Positions 10,155 to 19,392 are shown, numbered from the stretch's first letter. The stretch is DNA of 64,000 nt from Metabacillus mangrovi (GCF_009711125.1 NZ_WMIB01000001.1:434001-498000), one strand, 5' to 3'. A program made the numbers and translations. Notes: generated by a model not told the origin, from the letters alone.

Positions 10155-10240
10155 TGGATAAGTCACGAAGGCATATCAAATAAGAGTACAGCAACCCGGT
10201 TTTTCCGAATTTGCAATACCCGCCTGAAAACGCACGTTCG

Positions 10241-10380
10241 ATCCTTCTCCCATCCAGACTTTAACTGTCGGCTCCAGAATTTCACTGGATCCACCGCTGG
10301 CAATTGCCACCGGGTCACGGACTTTGGGATGCATCATCCCATCACCGCCGGTAGGGAATTTCACCCTGCCCCGAAGGATA
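10241..10380 (-). ncRNA. FMN riboswitch (RFN element)
   Basis: The minus strand shows the ordered RFN blocks: ATCCTTCGGGGCAGGGTGAA, ATTCCCTACCGGCGGTGAT, AGTCCGTGACCCG, a GGATCCAGTGAAATTCTGGA arm, CCGACAGTTAAAGTC and GGATGGGAGAAGGAT closing the P1 stem. This is the standard aptamer upstream of ribD operons; it senses flavin mononucleotide and acts here through the hairpin at 10125-10154. Confidence 0.97.
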
Positions 10381-10401
10381 TTATGCAATTGTCTTGAACC
10401 C

Positions 10402-10430
10402 ATTTTATCTTTTTAAAAGAATTTTTGCAA
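10402..10430 (-). promoter_or_regulatory. SigA promoter of the rib operon
   Basis: Minus strand TTGCAA, 17 nt, TAAAAT, ending about 20 nt before the RFN element. Spacing and position fit a SigA promoter giving a short lead into the aptamer. Confidence 0.8.
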
Positions 10431-10478
10431 TTTTATCGATTATTATCCTTTAAATCCTTTCTTTCACCATGCAAAAAA

Positions 10479-10503
10479 AAGCTCCTCAGAGGAGCTTTTT
10501 TAT
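10479..10503 (-). terminator. Terminator of the LysM/CAP gene
   Basis: AGCTCCTC/GAGGAGCT perfect stem flanked by poly-A and poly-T, so it can work on both strands; it overlaps the stop region of the gene at 10503-11099. Confidence 0.87.
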
Positions 10504-11099
10504 TATTTGCTGATAAACTGCTGGGTCCAGTAATTCCCATCCTTAACATATCCGACACCGATATGCGTATAGGAGGATTGAAGAATGTTGGCGCGGTGGC
10601 CCGGGCTGTTCATCCACGCTTTCATCACTTCTTCTGGTGTTTTCTGGCCTTGTGCGATGTTTTCACCGGCCGTTTTATATGTAACCCCGAAATTTTTCAT
10701 CATGTTGAATGGTGAGCCGTATACAGGACTGTTATGATCAAAATACCGGTTGTCATGCATATCCTGTGACTTGTACTTTGCTACTCTGGCAAGCTCCCAA
10801 TCTGAAGCTAAAGGCTTTACCCCTGCTTTTGCTCTCTCTTTATTTACGAGCTGGACAACCTGCTGTTCGGCAGCAGACTCGGCATTGCCCGGAATGTTGA
10901 TTTTCTGGCCCGGCGCAATCCGGTCAGGGTTTTTCAGCTGAGGATTTGCCTGAATCATCTCAGACAATCCTGTCTTCGTCTTAACAGAGATCTTCCAAAG
11001 AGTATCTCCCTTCACGACGGTATATGTACTTGCAGCAGAAGCGGCGCCGGGCACGATGAGACTGATTGCCAGAGCAGCAGATACGGCTTTCTTAAACAT
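10503..11099 (-). CDS. Secreted LysM and CAP (SCP/PR1) domain protein
   Basis: A 198-residue exported protein. It has a signal peptide (MFKKAVSAALAISLIVPGAASA), one LysM domain (YTVVKGDTLWKI, about residues 25-70) for binding peptidoglycan, and a CAP domain (about 80-198) with the motifs NKERAKAG, HNSPVYGSPF and GENIAQGQ. Similar proteins are spore-coat or wall associated (SafA N-terminus, YkwD C-terminus), but the substrate of the CAP domain is unknown. Start ATG at 11099 has GGAGGG upstream; an upstream in-frame ATG lies before that site. Confidence 0.9.
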   Translation of the reverse strand: MFKKAVSAALAISLIVPGAASAASTYTVVKGDTLWKISVKTKTGLSEMIQANPQLKNPDRIAPGQKINIPGNAESAAEQQVVQLVNKERAKAGVKPLASDWELARVAKYKSQDMHDNRYFDHNSPVYGSPFNMMKNFGVTYKTAGENIAQGQKTPEEVMKAWMNSPGHRANILQSSYTHIGVGYVKDGNYWTQQFISK

Positions 11100-11381
11100 A
11101 TGAATCCCTCCAGATAATGTTTTGCACAATCCAATAGACTGCTATTTTATTAAAGAGGATTCTGAAAACTTTATCTATAATAAAAATTTGGGAATGGAGG
11201 GAGAAAACGCTTGTTGGAGGGATTCGTATAACCGGAGAAGTTTCCATACCTGAGGCGTTTGTTCATACTCGGGGAGGTTTCGCAAATATCCTGGTGAATT
11301 TCGCTGATATATCGAGATTATCGCAAATATAGCGGGTGCACATGCCCCCCCGTCCAATACAAGTAAAATCAGTCTAAAATA
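11100..11381. other. Intergenic region with short degenerate repeats
   Basis: No credible gene. It holds three copies of a TTTCGCAAATAT-like word at about 11278, 11299 and 11318 (spacing 20-21 nt), the middle one degenerate. A minus-strand open frame over 11175-11417 has no ribosome site and overlaps the ppiB terminator. Confidence 0.4.
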
Positions 11382-11411
11382 AAAAAACTGCCGGGTTTCC
11401 GGCAGTTTTTC
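11382..11411 (-). terminator. Terminator of ppiB
   Basis: AAACTGCCGG/CCGGCAGTTT stem with a 4-nt loop and A/T runs at both sides; directly follows the ppiB stop on the minus strand. Confidence 0.9.
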
Positions 11412-11416
11412 CTGCA

Positions 11417-11854
11417 TTATGCGTCGAATACTTCTACTTTTTCCATAACATCGCCGTTTTTCATTGCTTTAGCTGCAGCAATGTTGGATGTAACGATGCC
11501 GAAAACAGTGTGAACACCGTTCAAGTGAGGCTGGGGCTCATGGACGATGAAGAACTGGCTGCCGCCTGTGTTTTTGCCGGCATGCGCCATAGACAGGCTG
11601 CCTTCTTCATGTCTGTGAGGGTTTCCTTCTGTTTCGCAATCGATGGAGTAGCCTGGACCACCCGCTCCGGTTCCCGTAGGATCTCCGCCTTGTGAAACGA
11701 AGCCCGGAATCACGCGGTGGAAGTTAACACCGTTATAGAAGCCTTCGTTTGCAAGCTTTTCAAAGTTCGCAACTGTGTTCGGAGCTTCGTTCGGGAAAAG
11801 ATCAAATTCGATTTTTTCTCCGTTTTTCATAAGTATGTATCCTTTTTTAGCCAT
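11417..11854 (-). CDS. ppiB: Peptidyl-prolyl cis-trans isomerase B (cyclophilin)
   Basis: A 145-residue cytoplasmic cyclophilin that speeds proline isomerisation during folding. Core motifs: [26 protein letters not shown] and SQFFIVH. The start [12 protein letters not shown] at 11854 has AAAGGAG 9 nt upstream; an ATG three codons earlier is too close to that site. Monocistronic, ending at a strong terminator; divergent from ypuA. Confidence 0.96.
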   Translation of the reverse strand: MAKKGYILMKNGEKIEFDLFPNEAPNTVANFEKLANEGFYNGVNFHRVIPGFVSQGGDPTGTGAGGPGYSIDCETEGNPHRHEEGSLSMAHAGKNTGGSQFFIVHEPQPHLNGVHTVFGIVTSNIAAAKAMKNGDVMEKVEVFDA

Positions 11855-11959
11855 TGTAAGCATCTCCTTTAATTCAAATTCACACCATTATACCATATCT
11901 GCCTTCATTCGTTAAAAAGAAGCACCTTTATGATTGTGTTGCTTTTTACATAATGTCTG

Positions 11960-11986
11960 CGAAACTTTCCTCCGTCCTCTGCCGTC
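11960..11986 (+). promoter_or_regulatory. ECF sigma (SigM-type) promoter candidate for ypuA
   Basis: CGAAAC, 17 nt, CGTCTA closely matches the ECF consensus TGAAAC-N16/17-CGTCTA. It lies about 130 nt upstream of the ypuA start. As I recall, B. subtilis ypuA belongs to the SigM cell-envelope-stress regulon, which supports the call. Confidence 0.6.
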
Positions 11987-12044
11987 TAACAGTTTTAAGG
12001 TGCGGTTTTTCCCCCGCATCCGGTCATTTGGCATAATTTATGCT

Positions 12045-12072
12045 ATGACACTTATAAAAAAGCGGCTATAAT
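12045..12072 (+). promoter_or_regulatory. SigA promoter candidate for ypuA
   Basis: ATGACA, 16 nt, TATAAT, 48 nt before the TTG start. With the ECF-type site upstream it suggests dual basal and stress-induced transcription. Confidence 0.6.
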
Positions 12073-12119
12073 GGTGTGGTGGCCCGCGAGATTTGTCACC
12101 TTTAAAGGAGGGTATTCAC

Positions 12120-13016
12120 TTGAAGAAAGCAGTTGCCGCGATGATTGCAGCGTGCATGATTGCCATTCCCCAGATTGGACTGGCAGACGCAGCAGTCGGT
12201 GATGTTATCGTAACACTCGGAGAAAACTTAACTCCACAGCAGAAAGAAACCGTTTTGCAGGATTTGAATGCACCTGAAAATGCACAGACGGTTACGGTAT
12301 CAAACGAGGAAGAACACAAATATCTTGGCCAATATATTCCGAAAAGCCAGATTGGAACAAAAGCCTTATCCTCCTCATCCATTACGATTGAAAAGTCCGG
12401 TTCCGGCCTTGAGGTCCAAACCAAAAACATTACGGCCATCACAGATGAAATGTATTTGAACGCCTTAATGACAGCAGGTGTTAAAGATGCGACCGTCCAG
12501 GTTACAGCACCGTTTGAAGTTTCCGGAACAGCAGCATTGACCGGTTTGATCAAAGCCTATGAAGTCAGCTCCGATCAAGTTATACCGGAAGACGTGAAGC
12601 AGGTGGCAAACGAAGAGCTTGTTACCACTTCTGAACTCGGCCAAAAGCACGGAGAGGAAAACGCTGCAGCACTGATGGCGAAAGTTAAGGAACAAGTTGC
12701 CCAAAACGGAGTGCCGGCGAACGATGAAGAACTGAGAACGATGATCGAAAACGCTGCAAAAGAGCTGGGAATCACCCTTACCGAGGAAGAAATCAACAGC
12801 CTGATTTCCCTGTTCAACAAAATGAAAGACGCAAACATTGACTGGAATCAGGTAAGCCAGCAGCTGGACCAGGCAAAAGAAAAAATCACGAAATTTATCG
12901 AATCTGAAGAAGGCCAGAACTTTATTGATCAAGTCATCCAATTTTTTGCGGCCATCTGGAATGCCATCGTTTCTCTATTTAACGGCGGCGGACAGAATGC
13001 TGCAGGCCTTAAATAA
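12120..13016 (+). CDS. ypuA: DUF1002 exported protein YpuA
   Basis: A 298-residue protein starting at a TTG (AAAGGAGGG 8 nt upstream), with a signal peptide ending near GLADAAVGD. The middle part ITDEMYLNALMTAGVKDA...APFEVSGTAALTGLIKAYE is strongly like B. subtilis YpuA (DUF1002). The C-terminal third contains long amphipathic helices and an aromatic-rich tail (FFAAIWNAIVSLFNGG). Function unknown; envelope-stress regulation is likely from the promoter. It converges on lysA across a repeat array. Confidence 0.92.
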   Translation: MKKAVAAMIAACMIAIPQIGLADAAVGDVIVTLGENLTPQQKETVLQDLNAPENAQTVTVSNEEEHKYLGQYIPKSQIGTKALSSSSITIEKSGSGLEVQTKNITAITDEMYLNALMTAGVKDATVQVTAPFEVSGTAALTGLIKAYEVSSDQVIPEDVKQVANEELVTTSELGQKHGEENAAALMAKVKEQVAQNGVPANDEELRTMIENAAKELGITLTEEEINSLISLFNKMKDANIDWNQVSQQLDQAKEKITKFIESEEGQNFIDQVIQFFAAIWNAIVSLFNGGGQNAAGLK

Positions 13017-13035
13017 TTAATCAAACAGATTGCTG

Positions 13036-13067
13036 CCCCCGAATTGTTGTGATTCGGGGGTTTTTTT
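13036..13067 (+). terminator. Terminator of ypuA
   Basis: CCCCCGAA/TTCGGGGG stem, 9-nt loop, seven T residues, directly after ypuA. The 25-nt hairpin is an inverted near-copy (22 of 25 positions) of the lysA terminator at 13972-13996. Confidence 0.92.
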
Positions 13068-13135
13068 GTCCTAAGGATCCGTTAAAAAGGACAGCCGGTA
13101 TAATTTTCTCTGAAGTCGTTTTAGAGGTGGACCTT

Positions 13136-13915
13136 TTACGTGCCAATCCAGTCCGTTTTCGTGCCGGCTGGACCCTTTTTCGTGCCGAAACACTTCTATT
13201 ACGTGCCGTCCTCATGCATTCACGTGCCAAACTTTTTTCACGTGCCGATCCAGTCCGTTCTCGTGCCGGCTGAACTCTTTTTCGTGCCCGAACCCTTCTT
13301 TTACATGCCAGCCTGATGCATTTACGTGCCAAACTTTTTTTACGTGCCGATCCAGTCCGTTCTCGTGCCGGCTGGACGCTTTTATGTGCCGGAACCGTTC
13401 TTTTACGTGCCGTCCTCATGCATTCACGTGCCAAACTTTTTTTACGTGCCGATCCAGTCCGTTCTCGTGCCGGCTGGACGCTTTTATGTGCCGGAACACT
13501 TCTATTACGTGCCGTCCTCATGCATTCACGTGCCAAACTTTTTTTTCGTGCCGATCCAGTATGTTCTCGTGCCGGCTGAACTCTTTTTCGTGCCCGAACC
13601 GTTCTTTTACGTGCCAGCCTGATGCATTTACGTGCCAAACTTTTTTTTCGTGCCGATCCAGTCCGTTCTCGTGCCGGCTGGACGCTTTTATGTGCCGGAA
13701 CCGTTCTTTTACGTGCCAGCCTGATGCATTTAGGTGCCAAACTTTTTTTACGTGCCGATCCAGTATGTTCTCGTGCCGGCTGGACCCTTTTTCGTGCCGG
13801 AACCCTTCTTTTACGTGCCAGCCTGATGCATTTACGTGCCAAACTTTTTTTACGTGCCGATCCAGTATGTTCTCTTGCCGGCTGGACCCTTTTATGTGCC
13901 AATCCAGGCCGTTTC
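13136..13915. repeat. 102-bp tandem repeat array, eight units, built from 18-21 bp GTGCC modules
   Basis: Units begin (at ...ATCCAGT...) at 13145, 13247, 13349, 13451, 13553, 13655, 13757 and 13859, exactly 102 nt apart with no indel. Each unit has four 21-nt and one 18-nt module, and each module ends in CGTGCC or TGTGCC. All module lengths are multiples of three, so several frames on both strands stay open (for example minus 13021-13902 and plus 13384-14130), giving heptad-like repetitive peptides. No ribosome site or strand preference supports translation. It fills the space between the ypuA and lysA terminators. Confidence 0.95.
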
Positions 13916-13967
13916 CATTCTCCCCCCGTCCCTGCCGATCTAAATCACCCGCTCCCCCACAAAAATC

Positions 13968-13996
13968 AAAACCCCCGAGTCACAAGGATTCGGGGG
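13968..13996 (-). terminator. Terminator of lysA
   Basis: Minus strand: CCCCCGAATCC...GGATTCGGGGG-type hairpin followed by TTTTGATTTTTG. It is an inverted near-copy of the ypuA terminator, and the two bracket the 102-bp array. Confidence 0.88.
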
Positions 13997-14003
13997 TTTA
14001 CCG

Positions 14004-15320
14004 TTATCTGACTTTTGCTTTCAGCGGAAGATCCAGTTTCAGCATATCTTCGTATGTTTCCCTTTTGATGACGAGCTGCGCTTCTCCGTTTTCTGCAAAT
14101 ACGACCGGCGGTCTTGCGATGCGGTTGTAGTTGTTGGCCATGGAGTATCCGTAGGCACCTGTACAGAATACAGCGAGGATGTCACCTGCAGCTGTTTCGG
14201 GAAGTTCGATGTCCCAAAGCAGCATATCTCCGCTTTCGCAGCACTTCCCTGCAATGGAGACTTCTTTGTTGCAGGCATCGTTCATCCGGTTTGCGAGGGC
14301 CGCTTCGTATTTAGCCTGATAGAGGGCCGGCCGGATGTTGTCGCTCATACCGCCGTCGACGGCGATGTATTCCCTGATGTTCGGGACTTCTTTGCGGGAA
14401 CCGATTGTGTACAGGGTTGTTCCTGCATCCCCTACCAGTGAGCGGCCCGGCTCAATCCAAATTTCAGGTAGATTGATTCCGAGCAGCTGCGATTGCGTTT
14501 TGACAGCCTGAATCATCTGTTCCACATAGGAAGCCGGATGAAGAGGTTCGTCTTCAGAAGTGTAGCGGATGCCGAATCCGCCGCCCAGATTGACGACTGT
14601 CGGGACGAAGCCGAATGACTCTTTCCATTCTTTAATTTTCTTGAAGATTTTTTCTGCTGCGAGGACAAAGCCGGCTCCGTCAAAAATCTGGGAGCCGATG
14701 TGGCAATGCACACCAAGCAGATGAAAGCCTTTATCTCCAAGCACCATTTCGATTGCTCGCTCGATCTGGCCGTTCTGCAGGTCAAAGCCAAATTTGGAAT
14801 CTTCCTGGCCTGTTGTTATGTAATCGTGGGTGTGGGCTTCTACTCCCGGAGTGACGCGCAGGAGGACCGGTACTGACTGATTGGCTTCTTTTGCAATACC
14901 AGAGATGAGATGGATTTCATAGAAGTTGTCAATGACGATGCATCCAATTCCCGCTTCGAGTGCAAGCTTCAGCTCTTCTTCGCTTTTATTGTTTCCGTGA
15001 AAATGAATTTTCTCAGGCGGAAATCCTGCTTTCAGAGCTGTGTAAAGTTCACCGGCGGATACGACATCCAGTGAAAGGCCTTCCTCTTCAACAAGCTGAA
15101 ACATGGCTACTGAGGAAAACGCTTTGCTCGCGTAAGCAACCTGGGCTTTTACATTTTCATTTTGAAAAGCCTGTTTAAACTGCCGGGCTCTTTTACGGAT
15201 CAGTTCTACATCGTATACGTAAACCGGTGTGCCATATTGCGAGACGATATCTGCTGTGTCCACCCCGCCAATTTCGAGGTGTCCTGCCTGATTAATTCTG
15301 CTTGTGCCATGGAGATACAC
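14004..15320 (-). CDS. lysA: Diaminopimelate decarboxylase
   Basis: A 438-residue PLP enzyme of the alanine-racemase-fold decarboxylase family; it converts meso-diaminopimelate to L-lysine, the last step of the pathway. The PLP lysine lies in VAYASKAFSS, and HGNNKS, EPGRSLVGDAG and CCESGD are present. I chose a GTG start at 15320 (MYLHGTSR...), which has AGAGGG 8 nt upstream and matches the B. subtilis N-terminus; upstream in-frame ATGs lack such support. It lies downstream of the spoVA operon, as in B. subtilis. Confidence 0.96.
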   Translation of the reverse strand: MYLHGTSRINQAGHLEIGGVDTADIVSQYGTPVYVYDVELIRKRARQFKQAFQNENVKAQVAYASKAFSSVAMFQLVEEEGLSLDVVSAGELYTALKAGFPPEKIHFHGNNKSEEELKLALEAGIGCIVIDNFYEIHLISGIAKEANQSVPVLLRVTPGVEAHTHDYITTGQEDSKFGFDLQNGQIERAIEMVLGDKGFHLLGVHCHIGSQIFDGAGFVLAAEKIFKKIKEWKESFGFVPTVVNLGGGFGIRYTSEDEPLHPASYVEQMIQAVKTQSQLLGINLPEIWIEPGRSLVGDAGTTLYTIGSRKEVPNIREYIAVDGGMSDNIRPALYQAKYEAALANRMNDACNKEVSIAGKCCESGDMLLWDIELPETAAGDILAVFCTGAYGYSMANNYNRIARPPVVFAENGEAQLVIKRETYEDMLKLDLPLKAKVR

Positions 15321-15410
15321 GTTACATTCCCTCTTTCTGTGTGCTTTGAGGTAATTCATTGAACCTGGCAGCTGCAGTCTCAAGCTGTCTGTCAGCCACA
15401 TGAGATATAA

Positions 15411-15449
15411 GAAAAAGCAGCCAACAACATGCGGTTATTAACTGCTTTC
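15411..15449 (-). terminator. Probable terminator of the spoVA operon
   Basis: Minus strand: AAAGCAG...CTGCTTT outer stem with an inner AAC/GTT, followed by TTC-TT. It lies 56 nt past the spoVAF stop. Confidence 0.6.
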
Positions 15450-15504
15450 TTTGGATAATTAAACATACATTATCACAAGTAATGCCAGGTTTCAATCATC
15501 ATTT

Positions 15505-16980
15505 TTATTTACGCTGCCGGAAAATGTCCTGAGGGTGGACAATGCTCGGACGCAGTTTCGCTCCCGGTACAGATGTCCGGATCACAATCTGCTTGAACGC
15601 TGCTGGATTAAAAGGCAGAAGCGGCCACAGGTAAGGAGTGTTAAGTGTTCTTGTTGAAGCGAGGTAAAGGATAAAAGCAGTTACGCCTATCACAAACCCC
15701 TTCACATGGAAAATTGCTGTAACAGCAAGCAGCAGCAGTCTGACGATTTTGTTCGCGACACTCAGTTCATAGCTTGGCGTTGTAAAACTGCCGATCGCTG
15801 CAATGGATACATAAAGGATGACTTCCGGGACGAACAGCCCTACGTCTATCGCAATCTGCCCGATCAGTACAGCGGCTATGAGTCCCATCGCCGTTGAAAG
15901 GGCTGTCGGGGTGTGTATCGCGGCCATTCTCAAAAATTCAATCCCGAAGTCAGCTAGGAAGATCTGTGCGACAGCCGGAATATTCGTCTGTTCATTTGGA
16001 CCGATAAATGAGAGGCTTTTCGGCAGCAGAGACGGTTCAAGGATAAACAAAAACCAGAATGGGAGCAAAAAGGTGGATGACAGAATTCCAAGGAAACGCA
16101 CCCAGCGCAGAAAGGTTCCGATTGCAGGAGCCTGGCGGTATTCTTCTGCGTGCTGTACATGATGGAACAGCGTCGTCGGGGTGATAATGACACTTGGTGA
16201 GGTGTCCACAATAATGATGACATGGCCTTCAACAATGTGATTGGCCGCAACATCCGCTCTTTCGGTATAGCGGACCATCGGGAACGGGTTGAACCCCTGT
16301 TTGACGAGAAACTCTTCTACTGTTTTATCACCCATTGTAATTCCGTCAACCTTTATTTCCTTTAATTCCTTTTTGATCAAGTCCACTAAGTCCTTGCTGG
16401 CTATGTCTTCAATATAGGCTACACATACATCGGTCTTTGACCGCTCCCCCACTTTCATCAATTCATAGCGGAGACGCTCATCTCGCACCCTTCTGCGAAT
16501 TAGAGCGGTATTGACTATGATGTTCTCAACGAAACCGTCTCTTGCTCCACGCACCACTTTTTCCGTATCCGGCTCTTCAGGATTGCGTCCGGGATAGCTT
16601 CTTACATCTACGACAAGTGCGTAGTTTGCATCTTCCATCATGATGGCAACGAGACCCGATAGGACCTCTGTTACCGCCTTTTGGATGGTCATAACTTTCA
16701 TGACCTGCTGGTGGACGAGACGATTTTCGATAATTTCCTTAAACTTGTCTATGTCCTGGCCGCTGTCATTGACTTCAGCGAGAGCAGAAAGGATTAAAAT
16801 GAGATACTGCGAATCGCAAAGGCCCGTTACATAATAAAGGTGGACCCCTTTGCCCATTACCGTAAATTTGCGAACCCCGAGGTCAAAACTCGTTCCCATC
16901 CCAACACGGTCTTTGAAGTACTTTTCGTTTTCGTAAAGCTTTGGTGAAATAGGGGATTCATTCTTTACGTTTGCCGACAT
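15505..16980 (-). CDS. spoVAF: Stage V sporulation protein AF (GerA-type)
   Basis: A 491-residue homologue of germinant-receptor A subunits: a soluble N-terminal half (about 1-290) and a membrane half with five or six hydrophobic segments (from [13 protein letters not shown] onward). It is the last spoVA gene; SpoVA proteins move dipicolinic acid across the spore inner membrane, and SpoVAF modulates germination. Start at the second ATG (MSANVKNE), 9 nt after AAAGGA. Its 5' end overlaps spoVAEA. Confidence 0.94.
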   Translation of the reverse strand: MSANVKNESPISPKLYENEKYFKDRVGMGTSFDLGVRKFTVMGKGVHLYYVTGLCDSQYLILILSALAEVNDSGQDIDKFKEIIENRLVHQQVMKVMTIQKAVTEVLSGLVAIMMEDANYALVVDVRSYPGRNPEEPDTEKVVRGARDGFVENIIVNTALIRRRVRDERLRYELMKVGERSKTDVCVAYIEDIASKDLVDLIKKELKEIKVDGITMGDKTVEEFLVKQGFNPFPMVRYTERADVAANHIVEGHVIIIVDTSPSVIITPTTLFHHVQHAEEYRQAPAIGTFLRWVRFLGILSSTFLLPFWFLFILEPSLLPKSLSFIGPNEQTNIPAVAQIFLADFGIEFLRMAAIHTPTALSTAMGLIAAVLIGQIAIDVGLFVPEVILYVSIAAIGSFTTPSYELSVANKIVRLLLLAVTAIFHVKGFVIGVTAFILYLASTRTLNTPYLWPLLPFNPAAFKQIVIRTSVPGAKLRPSIVHPQDIFRQRK

Positions 16981-17536
16981 GCATTCCATTCCTTTCCAAT
17001 ATGATCTCTGCTGCTTTCATCGTTATAGGCGCGCCGTTTCTGGCATCATCTCTTCTGGCCATTTTTCCAATGTCGCCGATTCCTACGATGACAGGCACGT
17101 CCAGCAGATCCAGGCTGTATACCGTATCACCGGTAATTCTTCCATCCTCAAGCTCTTCTACCCCGCCTTTATCGACGCCATGACCGGTCAGCTGCCCTTC
17201 ACGGTCGATGCAAACGTCAACCTTTGCCCAGTCCGGCTGCTTCGTTTTAGCTGCGACCGCGATAACACCCAGAACTTCAATGGAAGGGTGGCGCGCGACA
17301 TGAAGCATCGCTTTTTCACCAGGACCTTCACCGGGCATTCCGCAATCATCGAATAAAACAAATACCGGATCATGCGGAGTTTGTAAGATCAGCCGGACAA
17401 GCTCCGCTCCGCTCAGCTTTGTCGGATTTCCCTGCGATTGGGAGATCCAGCGTCCGCCGATTTTTTCAGCCGTATACGCCACCGCTTTTGCAGCGTACAC
17501 ATCCCCATCCGTCACCAGTATGACCTTTCTTTTCAT
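16958..17536 (-). CDS. spoVAEA: Stage V sporulation protein AEA
   Basis: A 192-residue soluble protein with conserved motifs [12 protein letters not shown] near the N-terminus and [16 protein letters not shown] in the middle. In B. subtilis it is the peripheral SpoVAEa subunit found on the spore inner membrane outer face. No membrane segment is seen. It overlaps spoVAF and follows spoVAEB by 6 nt, consistent with one operon. Confidence 0.94.
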   Translation of the reverse strand: MKRKVILVTDGDVYAAKAVAYTAEKIGGRWISQSQGNPTKLSGAELVRLILQTPHDPVFVLFDDCGMPGEGPGEKAMLHVARHPSIEVLGVIAVAAKTKQPDWAKVDVCIDREGQLTGHGVDKGGVEELEDGRITGDTVYSLDLLDVPVIVGIGDIGKMARRDDARNGAPITMKAAEIILERNGMHVGKRKE

Positions 17537-17542
17537 TTGCTT

Positions 17543-17893
17543 TTATCCTTTCGGTTTAAATAGAACTGCGATGATAAAAGCAAACAGGATGGCGGATGAA
17601 ATACCTGCTGAGGTCAGGTTGAAAATTCCGATCGCAATTCCGATAAAGCCATGCTCGTCTGCCTGCTCCATCGCCCCGTGCAGCAGGGAGTGGCCGAATG
17701 AGGTAATCGGCACAGTGGCACCGGCACCCGCAAACTCGATAAATTTATCGTAAATTCCAAAGCCATCCAGAATGGCACCTGTTACGACAAATGAACTCAT
17801 TACATGGGCAGGGGTGAGTTTAAATACATCCAGCAGAATCTGCCCGATCACACAAATCAGTCCGCCGCATACAAAGGCCAGAATATATTCCAT
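17543..17893 (-). CDS. spoVAE: Stage V sporulation protein AE (AEB)
   Basis: A 116-residue membrane protein, paralogous to SpoVAC. Motifs: [32 protein letters not shown]. It has four hydrophobic segments. It is part of the inner-membrane channel for calcium dipicolinate uptake and release. The start codon is adjacent to the spoVAD stop. Confidence 0.94.
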   Translation of the reverse strand: MEYILAFVCGGLICVIGQILLDVFKLTPAHVMSSFVVTGAILDGFGIYDKFIEFAGAGATVPITSFGHSLLHGAMEQADEHGFIGIAIGIFNLTSAGISSAILFAFIIAVLFKPKG

Positions 17894-18909
17894 CAGTGCA
17901 CCCCTCCTGTTCTTTCAAAGACGACACCGTGGGCAATCGTCGGAATGGATTCTTTTTGCTGGATCATGGTCGGGCTCAGCAGCGCTCCCGTCGCGACCAC
18001 GAGAATCCGGTTTAAGTTCCCGGCTTTCAGTTCATTGAACAGATGGCCGTAAGTGACGACTGCAGAACATCCGCATCCGCTGCCTCCGGCAAAGACCCCC
18101 TGGTCCGGCCGGTAAATCAGAAGCCCGCAATCCTGGTGCTGTGAAGCAATATGAATGCCTTCTTCCTTTAAAAGATCGATCAGGATCGGGCTGCCGACAC
18201 CCGACAAATCTCCGGTTACAATCATGTCATAGTCCTCCGGAGACCGGCCCATATCTTCCAGATGAATCTGAATGGTATCAGCCGCTGCCGGTGCCATTGC
18301 AGACCCCATATCGTTGGCATCCTTGATCCCATAGTCCTGAACCTTACCGATTGTCGCTGCTGTAATCCGGATTTCACTCGGCTCATTCGTGATGAGCACA
18401 GCGCCTGATCCAGTTACAGTGGATGTAGCCGTACCGGGCTTCTGGCCGCCATATTCAGTCGGATTCCGGAATTGACGTTCAGCTGTTGCATTGTGGCTGC
18501 TTGTAGCGGCAATGACCTTGCCGGCGTAGCCGCCATCAACCAGCAGGGAACCGAGGGCGGTTGTTTCCATCGATGTGGAGCAGGCCCCGAACATACAGAG
18601 AAACGGGATGCCAAGGTGCCTTGCGGTATAGTTGGATGTAACATTTTGATTAAGCAAATCCCCGGCCAGAAGGAAATCGATCTGGTCTTCCTGCAGCCCT
18701 GCTTTGTTTAATGAATGGGCAATGGCTTTTTCCATGAGCTTCCGTTCTGCCAGCTCCCAGTTATCTTCACCGCAATGAAGATCATCGTATTTTTCATCAA
18801 AAAGGGGGCCGAGCGGACCTTTTGCCTCTTTTGGCCCAACTGCCGTTCCCGCCGACTTTACATACACATTGTTATGGAACACCCATGTTTGTTTTCCAGT
18901 AAGCTTCAT
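17893..18909 (-). CDS. spoVAD: Stage V sporulation protein AD (DPA-binding)
   Basis: A 338-residue protein with a thiolase-like fold. Conserved stretches include [14 protein letters not shown], with the cysteine at the thiolase nucleophile position, and [14 protein letters not shown] near the C-terminus. In B. subtilis SpoVAD binds dipicolinic acid directly. It lies between spoVAC and spoVAE with tight spacing, and GGAGGGG precedes its ATG. Confidence 0.95.
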   Translation of the reverse strand: MKLTGKQTWVFHNNVYVKSAGTAVGPKEAKGPLGPLFDEKYDDLHCGEDNWELAERKLMEKAIAHSLNKAGLQEDQIDFLLAGDLLNQNVTSNYTARHLGIPFLCMFGACSTSMETTALGSLLVDGGYAGKVIAATSSHNATAERQFRNPTEYGGQKPGTATSTVTGSGAVLITNEPSEIRITAATIGKVQDYGIKDANDMGSAMAPAAADTIQIHLEDMGRSPEDYDMIVTGDLSGVGSPILIDLLKEEGIHIASQHQDCGLLIYRPDQGVFAGGSGCGCSAVVTYGHLFNELKAGNLNRILVVATGALLSPTMIQQKESIPTIAHGVVFERTGGVH

Positions 18910-18921
18910 TTTTTCCCCTCC

Positions 18922-19377
18922 TTATGAACCCATCATCATCTTAAAGAAGAAGCGGATCATTCCTACGACGTAAGCGGAAACAGCACCAAAGACGATGACG
19001 CTTCCGGCAAGCTTAAACATATTGGTCGCTACACCGAGAACGAGCCCCTCGCTTTTATGTTCCAGAGCAGCGCTGGTCATCGAGTTGGCAAAGCCGGTGA
19101 CCGGTACAGCAGAACCCGCACCTGCAAATTGCCCGATCCGGTCGTAAATGCCGATTCCGGTAAGAATGGCAGAAATGAGAATCAGTGTGGCTACTGTCGG
19201 GTTGCCTGCCGATTCTTTTGTAAAATCAAACACATTGATATAAAAGTTGCTGATCAGCTGGCCGATGACGCAAATCAGGCCGCCGACTGCAAAGGCCTTT
19301 AAACAGTTTAAAAAATAATTCGGTTTGGGCTGATAGGCTTTAATCTGATCTGAATACTGATCCTTAAGCTTTGACAT
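18922..19377 (-). CDS. spoVAC: Stage V sporulation protein AC
   Basis: A 151-residue membrane protein with the SpoVAC/AE motifs [15 protein letters not shown] and AGSAVPVTGFANSMTSAALEH. Four hydrophobic segments. SpoVAC acts as a mechanosensitive channel for dipicolinate during germination in B. subtilis. GGAGG lies 7-8 nt before its ATG. Confidence 0.95.
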   Translation of the reverse strand: MSKLKDQYSDQIKAYQPKPNYFLNCLKAFAVGGLICVIGQLISNFYINVFDFTKESAGNPTVATLILISAILTGIGIYDRIGQFAGAGSAVPVTGFANSMTSAALEHKSEGLVLGVATNMFKLAGSVIVFGAVSAYVVGMIRFFFKMMMGS

Positions 19378-19392
19378 CCGTGTTTCCTCCTT

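Noticed and set aside
10176-10403. A 75-codon open frame upstream of ribD
   Set aside because: It coincides with the FMN riboswitch, whose conserved blocks explain the sequence.
11175-11417. An 80-codon minus-strand open frame
   Set aside because: No ribosome site; its start lies in the ppiB stop and terminator.
13021-13902. A 293-codon minus-strand open frame coding a highly basic repetitive protein (ARKRVQPAREHTG-type heptads)
   Set aside because: It exists because every repeat module is a multiple of three; similar frames are open on the other strand, there is no ribosome site, and it runs through the ypuA terminator.
13136-13915. CRISPR or integration-site array
   Set aside because: Intervening sequence is itself repeated every 102 nt, so there are no spacers; no integrase nearby other than the housekeeping xerD 15 kb away.
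13384-14130. A 248-codon plus-strand open frame rich in Cys and Phe
   Set aside because: Same repeat artefact; it continues into antisense lysA.
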